Source of the DNA: an uncultured Pelagibacteraceae bacterium
GTDB lineage: Bacteria; Pseudomonadota; Alphaproteobacteria; Pelagibacterales; Pelagibacteraceae
Length of the DNA: 64,000 bases
Reading direction: 5' to 3'
Assembly: GCA_902595465.1 (NCBI GenBank)
Contig: CACJQE010000001.1
Span: 62,001-126,000 of the forward strand
In this document: positions 46,645-55,417 of the stretch, piece after piece
Layout of the letters: each line of letters begins with the position of its first letter
How positions within the stretch are numbered: the first letter of the stretch is position 1
Program-made: the position numbers and the translations under genes
Notes under the pieces: generated by a model
What the model was told of the DNA's origin: nothing
Databases searched by the model: none
Seen by the model: the letters and a program-made list of their open reading frames with translations, nothing else

Positions 46645-47298
46645 TTATTGAGAAGAAAAATAGATATTTTGATAGTAAGTAATTGATTTTTTCTTTGAAT
46701 TATCTGTATCTGACATGATCGCTATACCATCTAGCTCATTAACATCTAAATTATGGAATTTCTTGAAATCTTCTTTAACGTTTGCTTTAACAGTTACCCA
46801 TTCATTTAAATTTGTTTTGGTAGTAGCAAGTACATTATCTATGGACTTTTTAGTATATGGGCTTGGAAAGTTGCTTCCAACTTCTTGATTGCTTGAAAAA
46901 ACATAATTTATTGCTCTATTGGATAAAGGTGTTGCTCCAGTTTTTTTAATGACGAATACTCTTCCTGCAAAGTCATGACCCTTTTTAGCTGTCTCATCTA
47001 TCCCAGGTATGTCTTTCTCAATTTTCCAAGTTATATTTATGAAAGGTGTTTCATTAAGATCAATTTTAATCTCCTTACCTAAGCCAGAAGCGGCATTATC
47101 AGCAATAGCTTTGAGGTAATTACCATTTTCATCAGAGCCAACAGAATATTCAGTTTTATTATCTGCCCCTCTTACTTTTCTAACTGTCAATTCTGATAGT
47201 TCTTTCTCTGTAAACTCAAATACTTTTACTTCCTCAGAATACAAAGTAGTTTGAAATAACGTTGTAACTAAAATTAATTTAAATAAAAATCTGAACAT
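46645..47298 (-). CDS. DUF3047 family secreted protein
   Basis: Function unknown. The 217 aa protein starts at the ATG at 47298, which has AGGAG about 8 bases upstream, and has a signal peptide (about residues 1-19, ending TTLYS). The mature part carries INITWKIEKDIPG, a GRVFVIKK strand, INYVFSSNQEVGS and DGIAIMSDTDNSKK. This pattern matches the DUF3047 family of beta-sandwich-like proteins. The neighbouring thioesterase gene is 20 bases downstream and may share its transcript. Confidence 0.75.
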   Translation of the reverse strand: MFRFLFKLILVTTLFQTTLYSEEVKVFEFTEKELSELTVRKVRGADNKTEYSVGSDENGNYLKAIADNAASGLGKEIKIDLNETPFINITWKIEKDIPGIDETAKKGHDFAGRVFVIKKTGATPLSNRAINYVFSSNQEVGSNFPSPYTKKSIDNVLATTKTNLNEWVTVKANVKEDFKKFHNLDVNELDGIAIMSDTDNSKKKSITYYQNIYFSSQ

Positions 47299-47396
47299 GT
47301 CATCTCCTCTATACAAAAGATAAAATAATTTTCAAATTCAAAATTTTGACATTATTTAAACATGCATAAATCATTATTGTTCTCTATTTAGATGAT

Positions 47397-47528
47397 ATGA
47401 AATTAACAGTTCTTTTTGGTTTGATGATTTATTGGTCTATAATTATAACTGCACCTGTAATTTCAAAAAATTCTGAAAAATTTGGAGAAAAAAAGGTATT
47501 AATACCTATTAAAAAACCAAGAATTTAA
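47397..47528 (+). CDS. Very small putative membrane or secreted peptide
   Basis: A 43-codon frame beginning MKLTVLFGLMIYWSIIITAP, one hydrophobic helix, followed by a basic tail ending KKVLIPIKKPRI. It fills the gap between two minus-strand genes. Its stop shares TTAA with that of the convergent dehydrogenase gene, the same arrangement as for the 59-codon gene at 31335. No ribosome-binding site is clear. Plausible but unproven. Confidence 0.4.
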   Translation: MKLTVLFGLMIYWSIIITAPVISKNSEKFGEKKVLIPIKKPRI

Positions 47529-48529
47529 GGCAGAAGCACAATCTTTGGAGCCGAACAGGTTCCATCATGAATTTCTTTAAAAGCTCCCCACCCATCTTTA
47601 AGATTTCTGTACTCAATCCACTCTATCTTGCCTAGTTTGTTATTGGTTAAAATATCAATAGTTTCTCCAAACTCTTTATTTGTATAACAATAAGTCCCAA
47701 TAAAAGTGACTTCTTGAAGAGTTGCTTTTCTAAAATTAAAAGATCCTGCAGGCTGAGTTAGTCCAATATGAACTATTATTCCACCTGGTTTTACTACACT
47801 GATTGCCTGTTGTCGTGAAACTTCAAGTCCAACAGTATCAAAAACTAAATCAAAGCTGCTCTCTTTAATATCCTTATGATCTGGTGACACTGTTTTTGCA
47901 TCTACATATTTAGAGCATTCATTTAATCTTTTTTGATTAGGATCAGAAATTGTTAGATTAGTATTTCCTTGGATCTTGGATAAAATTAATGCACACAAAA
48001 GTCCAATTGCTCCACCACCCTGAACAAGCGTTCTACATTCATTTAATGGTTTTTTTGATGCTTCTACTGCTAATAATACTGCATGATATGAAACTGCTGT
48101 TGGTTCTGCAACCGCAGCTTCTTTTACATCAAGCTTTTCAGGAACTTTGAAAATATTATGATCTGGAACTGTAATGAGTTCAGCAAACGCACCTTGTCTT
48201 TCATAAGGTCTATTCATTCCTAAAAGAACTCTATCTGGACATAAATGTTCTCTTCCACTCTTGCAGTATTCACAATTTCTACAAGTTAATAATGGATTAA
48301 GAACTGAAATTTGATCTTTAAGCTTTCCGTTAATTATTTGACCACTAACTTCATGACCTAAAATTAACGGTGGTATTCTTCTCTCATCTTTTCCGTGGTA
48401 GGCATGCATATCTGAGCCACAGATACCTGATGCATGAACTTTAAGAATACTTTCTCCAGGTTTTTCAGAAGGTTCTTTTTCCTCCCTAAATTCCATCTCC
48501 TCAACACCAGTGTAGACAAGCGCTTTCAT
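47525..48529 (-). CDS. Zinc-dependent alcohol dehydrogenase
   Basis: Medium-chain dehydrogenase of the threonine/sorbitol dehydrogenase type, 334 aa. Catalytic zinc residues are in GICGSDMHAYHG and LILGHEVSG. Structural zinc cysteines are in CRNCEYCKSGREHLC. The NAD-binding segment is VQGGGAIGLLCALI. The gene lies 2 bases after the NCS1 transporter gene, at the end of the TRAP operon, so it may oxidise an imported compound. The substrate is not readable from sequence. Confidence 0.87.
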   Translation of the reverse strand: MKALVYTGVEEMEFREEKEPSEKPGESILKVHASGICGSDMHAYHGKDERRIPPLILGHEVSGQIINGKLKDQISVLNPLLTCRNCEYCKSGREHLCPDRVLLGMNRPYERQGAFAELITVPDHNIFKVPEKLDVKEAAVAEPTAVSYHAVLLAVEASKKPLNECRTLVQGGGAIGLLCALILSKIQGNTNLTISDPNQKRLNECSKYVDAKTVSPDHKDIKESSFDLVFDTVGLEVSRQQAISVVKPGGIIVHIGLTQPAGSFNFRKATLQEVTFIGTYCYTNKEFGETIDILTNNKLGKIEWIEYRNLKDGWGAFKEIHDGTCSAPKIVLLP

Positions 48530-48531
48530 TA

Positions 48532-49986
48532 CTATTTATTATTCAATAAATAATATACTAAATAAGATGCGAATGCTCCAATAATCCATCCAAAAGATTG
48601 ATATTGTATTAAATTTTCATTTAGCAGAGATGATAAAGAAAATATTGATCCAATTAAAAGAGCATACAATGCTTTGAGGTTCCAACCGTTACTGTAAATA
48701 TATTCTGTATGTTCTTTAGGATAAAAAAGCTCTTTATGATTAATTTGTTGTTTTTTAAACAAGTAATAATCTGCAACTAATACACCAAAAATTGGCCCAA
48801 AAGTCGTCGCTACGGCTTCAACAAATATCAAAACATTAGCTTTACTGAAAATTGAAAGCCAAAATGTTGAAATAATTAATCCAATAATTGATATTACAAT
48901 TCCTGTTTTTTTTAACGTTAAAGAGTTCGGGAAAAAATTTATCAATGTATTTTGCGAAGGAATATAATTTGCTATCAAATTAGTTGATAACGAAGAGATA
49001 ATAATAAATATCAAACAAAAGAAAGTTAAAAAATTATTATTAAATTTACCGACTATGTCATTTGGATTTGTAAGTAGACTTGAAGCGTTTAATCCTTTAC
49101 TGGTGAGAATAATATCTGAACCTAAAGTGATCAAAACAGAGAAAAAAGAAAAGAATATTAAATTTAATATTATACTTAAGTTTCCTTTGGTCATCTCTTT
49201 ATAATTCATTGAGTATCTAGAAAAATCACCAAATGTGAGGAGAACTATAGCAAAATAAGCAAATAAAGTTCCTGTGATTGATATTATTGGAGCGATATTT
49301 GACTGAATTGCAAAATTGCTAAAAACTAAACTAAGTTTTATTCCATTTAGGAGTTCATTGTAATACTCAGATAAAATAACAATTAATAATACAGATAACC
49401 CCAAATATATTGAAAGACCTGAAAAATTAATAAATGATTTTAGAAAATTCTGTCCTTTTGTAAAAAGGATGTATTGAAAAATTAAAGTTAAGAATAAACA
49501 AACCCAATCGATTAAATTTAAGCCAAAAAAGAATAATAAAAATATTTCATTCTGTAACAGTTGATTGTCAATTTTAAATATTATGATCCTAGCAATGTAA
49601 CCTAGTGATTTTGATATAAAAAATGTTTGTACACCAAACATGAATAAGCCAACTAATCCTCTGATCATCCCTACATATCTGGCACCAGTAAAACCCATTG
49701 AAAGTCTAAGAATTGTTGGAAAACTTAATCCGCTACTTTGAGAAATTTTTCCAATGATGTTAGCAAAAAAGAATACTAATAATCCTGCTAGTAATGATCC
49801 TGTTAAGACAACAAAAAAATTAAGATCATAGAATAAATATAAAGCTGATATTAAAGAGAATCCAACTATTGTTTGAATATTTATTGCCCAAAAGTTAAAA
49901 TAATTCTTCCAACTCCAGTCTCTATTATTAGGATTTATTGAAACTAATTCCCAATTCCTTAATTGAAATTTTTCGCTTTGATTCAC
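48532..49986 (-). CDS. NCS1 family nucleobase/hydantoin-type symporter
   Basis: Inner-membrane symporter of the nucleobase:cation symporter-1 family, 484 aa with 12 predicted helices. The N-terminal RDWSWKNYFNFWAINIQTIVG-type region (residues 19-39) and the following GSLLAGLLVFFFANIIG match NCS1 proteins, as does GPIFGVLVADYYLFKKQ near residue 395. The start is GTG at 49986. Possible substrates include uracil, cytosine, allantoin and hydantoins. It sits between TRAP and alcohol dehydrogenase genes with short spacers (22 and 2 bases). Confidence 0.85.
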   Translation of the reverse strand: MNQSEKFQLRNWELVSINPNNRDWSWKNYFNFWAINIQTIVGFSLISALYLFYDLNFFVVLTGSLLAGLLVFFFANIIGKISQSSGLSFPTILRLSMGFTGARYVGMIRGLVGLFMFGVQTFFISKSLGYIARIIIFKIDNQLLQNEIFLLFFFGLNLIDWVCLFLTLIFQYILFTKGQNFLKSFINFSGLSIYLGLSVLLIVILSEYYNELLNGIKLSLVFSNFAIQSNIAPIISITGTLFAYFAIVLLTFGDFSRYSMNYKEMTKGNLSIILNLIFFSFFSVLITLGSDIILTSKGLNASSLLTNPNDIVGKFNNNFLTFFCLIFIIISSLSTNLIANYIPSQNTLINFFPNSLTLKKTGIVISIIGLIISTFWLSIFSKANVLIFVEAVATTFGPIFGVLVADYYLFKKQQINHKELFYPKEHTEYIYSNGWNLKALYALLIGSIFSLSSLLNENLIQYQSFGWIIGAFASYLVYYLLNNK

Positions 49987-50008
49987 TTAAATGATATTAA
50001 TCAATTAT

Positions 50009-51346
50009 TTACTGCTGTCCATATAAGAGAGTTGGCAACCACAGTACTATTTTTGGATACGCTATGATTATAATTAATCCAATTATCTGCAATACCATGA
50101 ACTGCATCATTCCAAGATAAATATCTTTTAAATCCCAACTTGGAACTACACCTTTTAAGAAATAAGCAGATAACGCTACGGGGGGTGAGAGCCAGGCGGT
50201 TTGCAAATTAACAGCAACAAGAATTGCAAACCAAGTTAAATTAAATCCTAATGCTTCTACCAATGGTAAAATTATAGGAACAACTATCATAACAATAGGT
50301 ACCCACTCTAATGGCCATCCTAAAAGAAAAATCATAATCATGATTATTCCTAAAATTAAATATTTGTTCATCTCAAGAGATAAAAGAAAATCTGTTAAAA
50401 CCATTGGAGTTCCTAATCTTGCAAACACTGCTCCAAAGAAATTAGAAGCAGCAACTAAAACCATAATTAATGCAGAAATTTCTAAAGTTTTAACTAAAGC
50501 ATCTTGTAATTTTTTTAATGTTAATTTTTTGTAAGCTAATGAAAGCAATAATGCACCACCTGCTCCACATCCTGCAGCTTCTGTTGGTGTAGCAAATCCA
50601 AATAGAATACTACCTAATGCAGCAAATACTAATGCTGCTGGTGGCACTAATCCTAAGAAAAATTCTAGCCATAATTTTTTTAAATCTGTTGTTCTTAATT
50701 CTTCAGGTATGGGTGGACCTAATTTTGGGTTCATCATACATCTAAATGTAGTGTATGCAGCATATAAACATGCCAATAGAATTCCTGGAACAATTGCTGC
50801 AGCAAATAAATCAGTTACTGGAATTTCCATAATTGGACCCATAACTACAAGCATAATACTTGGAGGAATTAAAATACCCAAGGTTCCTCCAGCAGTAATC
50901 GTGCCTGCAGCTAATTTTACATCATAATTTGATCTATTCATTGATTTTGCTGCCATAATTCCAAGAATTGTAACTGATGCACCAACTATTCCAGTTGCAG
51001 CTGCGAATATTACCGAAACAAATAAAACAGCATAATATAAAGAGCCCCTAACTCTTGCTAGCATCATTTGGAAAGCTGAGAATAATCTTTCCATTAAACC
51101 TGCTTGTTCCATCATTATTCCCATAAATACAAATAAGGGGACGGCGGCGAGAGTTTGTTCGGTCATTACCATCGAAAATTGAAGTGTCATTAAATAGAAA
51201 ACTAATTTTCCAAAACCTAAGTATCCAAAAACGAAACCTAAAAAAATAAGAGTAAATGAAATTGGAAATCCTATAAATATTGCAAACAACATCACACCAA
51301 TAAGTATGAAACCTAAAATTGCTGGGTCTATTAAATTTGAAAGCAT
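50009..51346 (-). CDS. dctM: TRAP transporter large permease (DctM)
   Basis: Large membrane subunit of a tripartite ATP-independent periplasmic transporter, which uses the sodium gradient. The 445 aa protein has about 12 helices with MTEQTLAAVPLFVFMGIMME, AAGTITAGGTLGILIPPSI, and GWPLEWVPIVMIVVPIILP. Its ATG shares a base with the dctQ stop. Confidence 0.94.
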   Translation of the reverse strand: MLSNLIDPAILGFILIGVMLFAIFIGFPISFTLIFLGFVFGYLGFGKLVFYLMTLQFSMVMTEQTLAAVPLFVFMGIMMEQAGLMERLFSAFQMMLARVRGSLYYAVLFVSVIFAAATGIVGASVTILGIMAAKSMNRSNYDVKLAAGTITAGGTLGILIPPSIMLVVMGPIMEIPVTDLFAAAIVPGILLACLYAAYTTFRCMMNPKLGPPIPEELRTTDLKKLWLEFFLGLVPPAALVFAALGSILFGFATPTEAAGCGAGGALLLSLAYKKLTLKKLQDALVKTLEISALIMVLVAASNFFGAVFARLGTPMVLTDFLLSLEMNKYLILGIIMIMIFLLGWPLEWVPIVMIVVPIILPLVEALGFNLTWFAILVAVNLQTAWLSPPVALSAYFLKGVVPSWDLKDIYLGMMQFMVLQIIGLIIIIAYPKIVLWLPTLLYGQQ

Positions 51347-51951
51347 TAACTACCTGGCCATTTACCTTTGACGGCTGCGTAATAACTTTTAAAAAGTTCT
51401 GAAATACCTTGGATTAGAAGGAAGACAATACCAATCCACAGACAAGATTTTATTGGCCACATATATGGCATCCATGTTGTATCCATCCCTCTTTCGTTTC
51501 TCATTATACTTTCTTGGACAAAGCCTGTTGTCATATATAAAAAGACTATTAATCCTGGAAAATAAAATAATAAGTAAAGCCAAAAATCTATTCTGCCTTG
51601 AGTTTTAACTTTAAAATTTCTATATAAAAAATCTGCTCTAATATGAACACCTTTTGAAAGAGCGTATCCTGCTCCTAACATAAATAATGCTCCATAAAAA
51701 AATCTACTCATATCATAAGCCCAGATTGTAGGAGCTAAAAATAATTTTCTTGCTAAAACTTCATAAACCATCCCAAGCATTAATGGGATTGTAATCCAGC
51801 AAACTATGTTTCCTATTAATTTACTAAATCTATCTATGTTAACTATAGTTTTAGCCATCCAAGTTGGCATATCATCAGGCATCTTTCCAGATCCTGATCG
51901 CCTTTCGGCTATCATTTCATCTGAAATATCTAACTTTGGATTATCCGACAT
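51346..51951 (-). CDS. dctQ: TRAP transporter small permease (DctQ)
   Basis: Small membrane subunit of the same TRAP transporter, 201 aa with four helices. It has VYEVLARKLFLAPTIWAYD and GAGYALSKGVHIRADFLYR, features of the mannitol/chloroaromatic type DctQ. An N-terminal hydrophilic extension of about 35 residues precedes the first helix. It is 53 bases from dctP, with a terminator-like hairpin in between. Confidence 0.92.
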   Translation of the reverse strand: MSDNPKLDISDEMIAERRSGSGKMPDDMPTWMAKTIVNIDRFSKLIGNIVCWITIPLMLGMVYEVLARKLFLAPTIWAYDMSRFFYGALFMLGAGYALSKGVHIRADFLYRNFKVKTQGRIDFWLYLLFYFPGLIVFLYMTTGFVQESIMRNERGMDTTWMPYMWPIKSCLWIGIVFLLIQGISELFKSYYAAVKGKWPGS

Positions 51952-51962
51952 ATAAATTTTAG

Positions 51963-51993
51963 AAAAAAAAAGCGGGCTTATAAAAGCCCGCTT
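51963..51993 (-). terminator. Intrinsic terminator after dctP
   Basis: A 10-base-pair perfect stem AAGCGGGCTT/AAGCCCGCTT with a 4-base loop, followed on the minus strand by a run of T (7-9 depending on pairing). This is a textbook Rho-independent terminator 11 bases after the dctP stop. Permease genes downstream would be expressed by partial read-through, as for ugpB-ugpA. Confidence 0.9.
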
Positions 51994-52004
51994 AATAACT
52001 TTAT

Positions 52005-53102
52005 TTATTTCTTCAACGAATTAGCATAAGCCATTCCTAGCTTAGCATTCGATGTTTGTGCACCAGACCAGAATGGTACAGCAGTATTAGCAAAGCTTAT
52101 CATTGAATCATAAACTTCTTTAAAGAATGCGTTTTCTTTTGCATTTTTCTCTAAAGTTGCTTTCGCTGCAGCCATATAAGCTGGGAAATAATCAGCTGGT
52201 GTATCTTCAAGTATCACACCATGATTTTCAGTTAGATCTTTAAGTGCCAATCCATTAGTGTTGATTCTGTAAGCTAAAGCTCTCATCAACGATGCATCAG
52301 CAGCCATCTTCATTGAAAATTTCTCATGGTCAGTGAACTTATCGTAAGTGCTTTTATTTAAGTAAAAGTCAGCATTTACGACTACTTGGTGTAAACCTTG
52401 TAGATAGTAGTGTTTTAATACTTTATGTATACCAAACACTTTATCTGGTTGAGGACAACACCACTCAGCAGCATCAATAGTTCCTGCTTCCAATGCTGGA
52501 AGAATATCTCCACCACCCATTGCAACTGAAGCTATTCCAATGTCTTTGTAAGTTTGACCTGGAATTCCTGGAGGAGTTCTGAACTTAAATGTTCTGAAAT
52601 CATCCATATCTTTGATTTTTCTTGGGAACCATCCTAAAGCTTCTGGACCAACTGGTTGAAGCATGAAACCTTTAATGTCTCTTTTCATTTCTCCCCAAAG
52701 TCTGTCATATAGTTGTTCTCCACCACCATATAAAAACCATGATAAGAATGCGATGTTATCAATTCCTACACCACCACCTGCTACTGGCGAACCAAACAAC
52801 ATAGCAGCTGGATGTTCTCCAGACCAATAGTGAGTCCAAGCAAATCCACAATCAATCAAACCTTTATCAACAGCATCAAGAGTTTCTTTAACTCCAACTA
52901 CTGTTCCTGCTGGCATAATTTCAAATTTTAGAGATCCACCTGTTAGTTTTGTTACGTTGTCAGTAAAGTCTTTTAACATTACCGCTTCATCACCTTTAGC
53001 GCTAATAACCGTCTGACACTTTAACGTTTTTGCAGCATTCGCATTTGAAATAAATCCAAATACTAGAAAAGCAGCAAACAACGCTGAAACGATTTTTTTC
53101 AT
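52005..53102 (-). CDS. dctP: TRAP transporter substrate-binding protein (DctP family)
   Basis: Periplasmic binding protein of the TRAP system, 365 aa with signal peptide (cleaved after SNANAAK, about residue 23). The conserved substrate-binding Arg is in FKFRTPPGIPG near residue 170, followed by GGGDILPALEAGTIDAAEWC. The sequence resembles the TakP/mannitol-chloroaromatic subgroup, which often binds 2-oxo acids or similar carboxylates. It has a strong ribosome-binding site (AGAGAGGG). Confidence 0.93.
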   Translation of the reverse strand: MKKIVSALFAAFLVFGFISNANAAKTLKCQTVISAKGDEAVMLKDFTDNVTKLTGGSLKFEIMPAGTVVGVKETLDAVDKGLIDCGFAWTHYWSGEHPAAMLFGSPVAGGGVGIDNIAFLSWFLYGGGEQLYDRLWGEMKRDIKGFMLQPVGPEALGWFPRKIKDMDDFRTFKFRTPPGIPGQTYKDIGIASVAMGGGDILPALEAGTIDAAEWCCPQPDKVFGIHKVLKHYYLQGLHQVVVNADFYLNKSTYDKFTDHEKFSMKMAADASLMRALAYRINTNGLALKDLTENHGVILEDTPADYFPAYMAAAKATLEKNAKENAFFKEVYDSMISFANTAVPFWSGAQTSNAKLGMAYANSLKK

Positions 53103-53237
53103 TATATCCCTCTCTTTTTATTTATAATGTGAAGATCCTCTCAAAAATCTAAGGCAGATACAAGCGTCATTTCGAGGTATTTATGAGAAAAATGTTTAAA
53201 ATCATTAAATATTCATTAAAAATTATTAATAAAAAAT
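53103..53237. promoter_or_regulatory. Divergent region dctP / GMC oxidoreductase
   Basis: 135 bases between two divergent operons. On the minus strand AGAGAGGG is the dctP ribosome-binding site, and TATAAA lies about 20 bases before the start. No good -35, operator palindrome or small gene is evident. The GMC gene has no Shine-Dalgarno sequence. Confidence 0.35.
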
Positions 53238-54842
53238 ATGGATAAATTTGATTACATAATTATTGGCGCTGGTTCAGCTGGATGTGTTTTAGCTAATAGA
53301 TTAACAGCAAATCCTGATACTAAAGTTCTTTTACTTGAAGCTGGTGGTAAAGATACCAATCCTTGGATCCATATCCCAGGGGGTTATTTTAAAACCATGC
53401 ACAATCCAGATACCGACTGGTGTTTTAATACTGAAAAAGAACCAAACTGTGATAACAGACAAATGGTTTATCCTAGAGGTAAAACACTTGGTGGAAGCTC
53501 ATCTATTAATGGAATGCTTTATATTAGAGGTCAATCTAATGATTATAATTATTGGAGACAACTAGGTAATGTTGGTTGGTCATGGGATGATGTTCTACCC
53601 TATTTTAAAAAGTCTGAAGATTTTCAATTTGGAGAAAATGAATTTCATGGTTCTGGAGGGCCTATTGCAGTTGAGAAAATTAGAGCAACATTTAAAGTTC
53701 TCGATCTATTTTTAGAGGCTGCTGAAGAGCATGGCTATAAAAGAACCGATGATTTTAACAACGGTGATAATGAAGGAATGGGATATTTTCCCTTTACAAT
53801 TAAAAATGGATTTAGATGTAGTACAGCTGTAGGTTATTTAAATCCAGTTAAAAGTAGAAAAAATTTAAAAATCATAACTAAAGCACATATTAAAAATATA
53901 GAGTTCGAAAATAATAAAGCAAAAAAAATAAATTATTGGATAGATGGAAAAGAATTTTCTGTTGAAACTAATAAAGAAATTATATTAAGCGCAGGTACAA
54001 TTGGTTCGCCTCATATATTACAAGCATCAGGAATTGGTCCAGGAGAACTTCTAAAAGAAAACAATATTAATGTTTTAAAAGATCACCAAGGAGTTGGAAG
54101 AAATCTAACTGATCATTTAATGCTAAGACCTGTTTACAAAATTAAAAATTTAGAAACTTTAAATGATATATACTATAGTTTTACTAAGAAAATGTTATCT
54201 GGTTTAAAGTTTCTTCTTTTAAGAAAAGGACCTTTAACAGTTGGTGCCAGTTATGTTTGTGGATTTGTTAAGAGTGATGAACATTTAGAAACGCCAAATC
54301 TTCAATTTCATATTTCACCAGCAAGCACTGATCTTTTAGGAAAATCTGCTTTACATAAATTTCCAGCGTTTACTCCAACAATTACAAATGTAAGACCAAC
54401 AAGTAGAGGATCTATAGAATTAAAATCTCCTGACACCAGAGTTTCACCAAAAATAAAAATGAATTATTTATCAACCGATGAAGATCGTGAGATTGCTGGA
54501 AAAGCATTAAAGATTGTAAGAAAAATTGTTATGGAATCTAAAGCTTATAAAGATTATCAACCTGAAGAGCTTAGACCGGGAATCAATATTACTGATAATG
54601 AAGAATTAGCAACTGAAGCTGGAAAATTTGCGAATACTATATTCCATCCGGTTAGCACATGTAGAATGGGTAAAGATGAAAATGCTGTTGTTAACGACCG
54701 ATTAGTCGCTCATGGATTAGAAAATTTAAGGGTTGTAGATGCCTCTGTTATGCCTCATATCACATCAGGAAATACAAATGCACCGACAATAATGATTGCG
54801 GAAAAAGCAGCTGATATGATAATTGAGGATAGTAGAAGATGA
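53238..54842 (+). CDS. GMC family FAD-dependent oxidoreductase (choline-dehydrogenase-like)
   Basis: Flavin oxidoreductase that dehydrogenates an alcohol, 534 aa. The FAD motif is DYIIIGAGSAGCVLANRL (residues 4-21). GMC signatures are YPRGKTLGGSSSINGMLYIRG (starting near residue 75) and the GTIGSPHILQASGIGPG segment. The C-terminal active-site His is in FHPVSTCRMG (near 468) and Asn in SGNTNAPT (near 511). Choline dehydrogenase BetA is the best known relative, but no betaine aldehyde dehydrogenase or BetT gene is nearby. The specific substrate is therefore open. Overlaps the next gene by 4 bases. Confidence 0.92.
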   Translation: MDKFDYIIIGAGSAGCVLANRLTANPDTKVLLLEAGGKDTNPWIHIPGGYFKTMHNPDTDWCFNTEKEPNCDNRQMVYPRGKTLGGSSSINGMLYIRGQSNDYNYWRQLGNVGWSWDDVLPYFKKSEDFQFGENEFHGSGGPIAVEKIRATFKVLDLFLEAAEEHGYKRTDDFNNGDNEGMGYFPFTIKNGFRCSTAVGYLNPVKSRKNLKIITKAHIKNIEFENNKAKKINYWIDGKEFSVETNKEIILSAGTIGSPHILQASGIGPGELLKENNINVLKDHQGVGRNLTDHLMLRPVYKIKNLETLNDIYYSFTKKMLSGLKFLLLRKGPLTVGASYVCGFVKSDEHLETPNLQFHISPASTDLLGKSALHKFPAFTPTITNVRPTSRGSIELKSPDTRVSPKIKMNYLSTDEDREIAGKALKIVRKIVMESKAYKDYQPEELRPGINITDNEELATEAGKFANTIFHPVSTCRMGKDENAVVNDRLVAHGLENLRVVDASVMPHITSGNTNAPTIMIAEKAADMIIEDSRR

Positions 54843-55417
54843 CCGAACAAATAGTAATTTTTTTTCAAATAGTTTTTATCGATTTAGTTTTAGCAGGAGA
54901 TAATGCAATTATAATTGGAATGGTTGCTTCTCAATTTCCAACAGAGCAAAGAAAAAAAATTATTTTTTGGGGAATTGGTGCAGCGGTAGTTTTAAGAATT
55001 ATATTTACACTAATAACTGCTTATCTATTACAAATCACAGGACTTAGACTTATAGGTGGAATTTTACTACTTTATATATGTTACAGACTTTATGTGGATG
55101 TGATTAAAATGAATAGTAACGCTGAAGAAAATATCAAAAAAGTAGATAACTCATCATTTATGAAAGCTATAACAACTGTAATTCTAGCAGATGTAACAAT
55201 GAGTTTAGATAATGTATTAGGAGTAGCGGGTGCAGCTAGAGATCACTACATGTTATTAATATTTGGTCTTGTTTTATCAATAGTTTTAATGGCTACTGCA
55301 GCAACATTGATATCTGGCTGGATTAAAAAGTATAAATGGATAGGATGGGTTGGATTATTAGCAATATTATTTGTTGCAATAGAGCTAATATATACAGACG
55401 TAAAACTATTTTTATAA
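54839..55417 (+). CDS. TerC/YjbE-type integral membrane protein
   Basis: Membrane protein of the TerC family, associated in other bacteria with metal ion (often manganese) efflux. The 192 aa protein has about seven helices. Both conserved Asp-containing motifs are present: VLAGDNAIIIGM (near residue 17) and ADVTMSLDNVLGVAGAA (near 120). It starts inside the end of the GMC gene (ATGA) and directly precedes the SDR gene, an unexpected position within catabolic genes. Confidence 0.88.
   Translation: MTEQIVIFFQIVFIDLVLAGDNAIIIGMVASQFPTEQRKKIIFWGIGAAVVLRIIFTLITAYLLQITGLRLIGGILLLYICYRLYVDVIKMNSNAEENIKKVDNSSFMKAITTVILADVTMSLDNVLGVAGAARDHYMLLIFGLVLSIVLMATAATLISGWIKKYKWIGWVGLLAILFVAIELIYTDVKLFL

Noticed and set aside
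53183..53245. 20-codon frame before the GMC gene
   Set aside because: Very short, made of A/T-rich Lys/Ile codons, and overlaps the start of the GMC gene.
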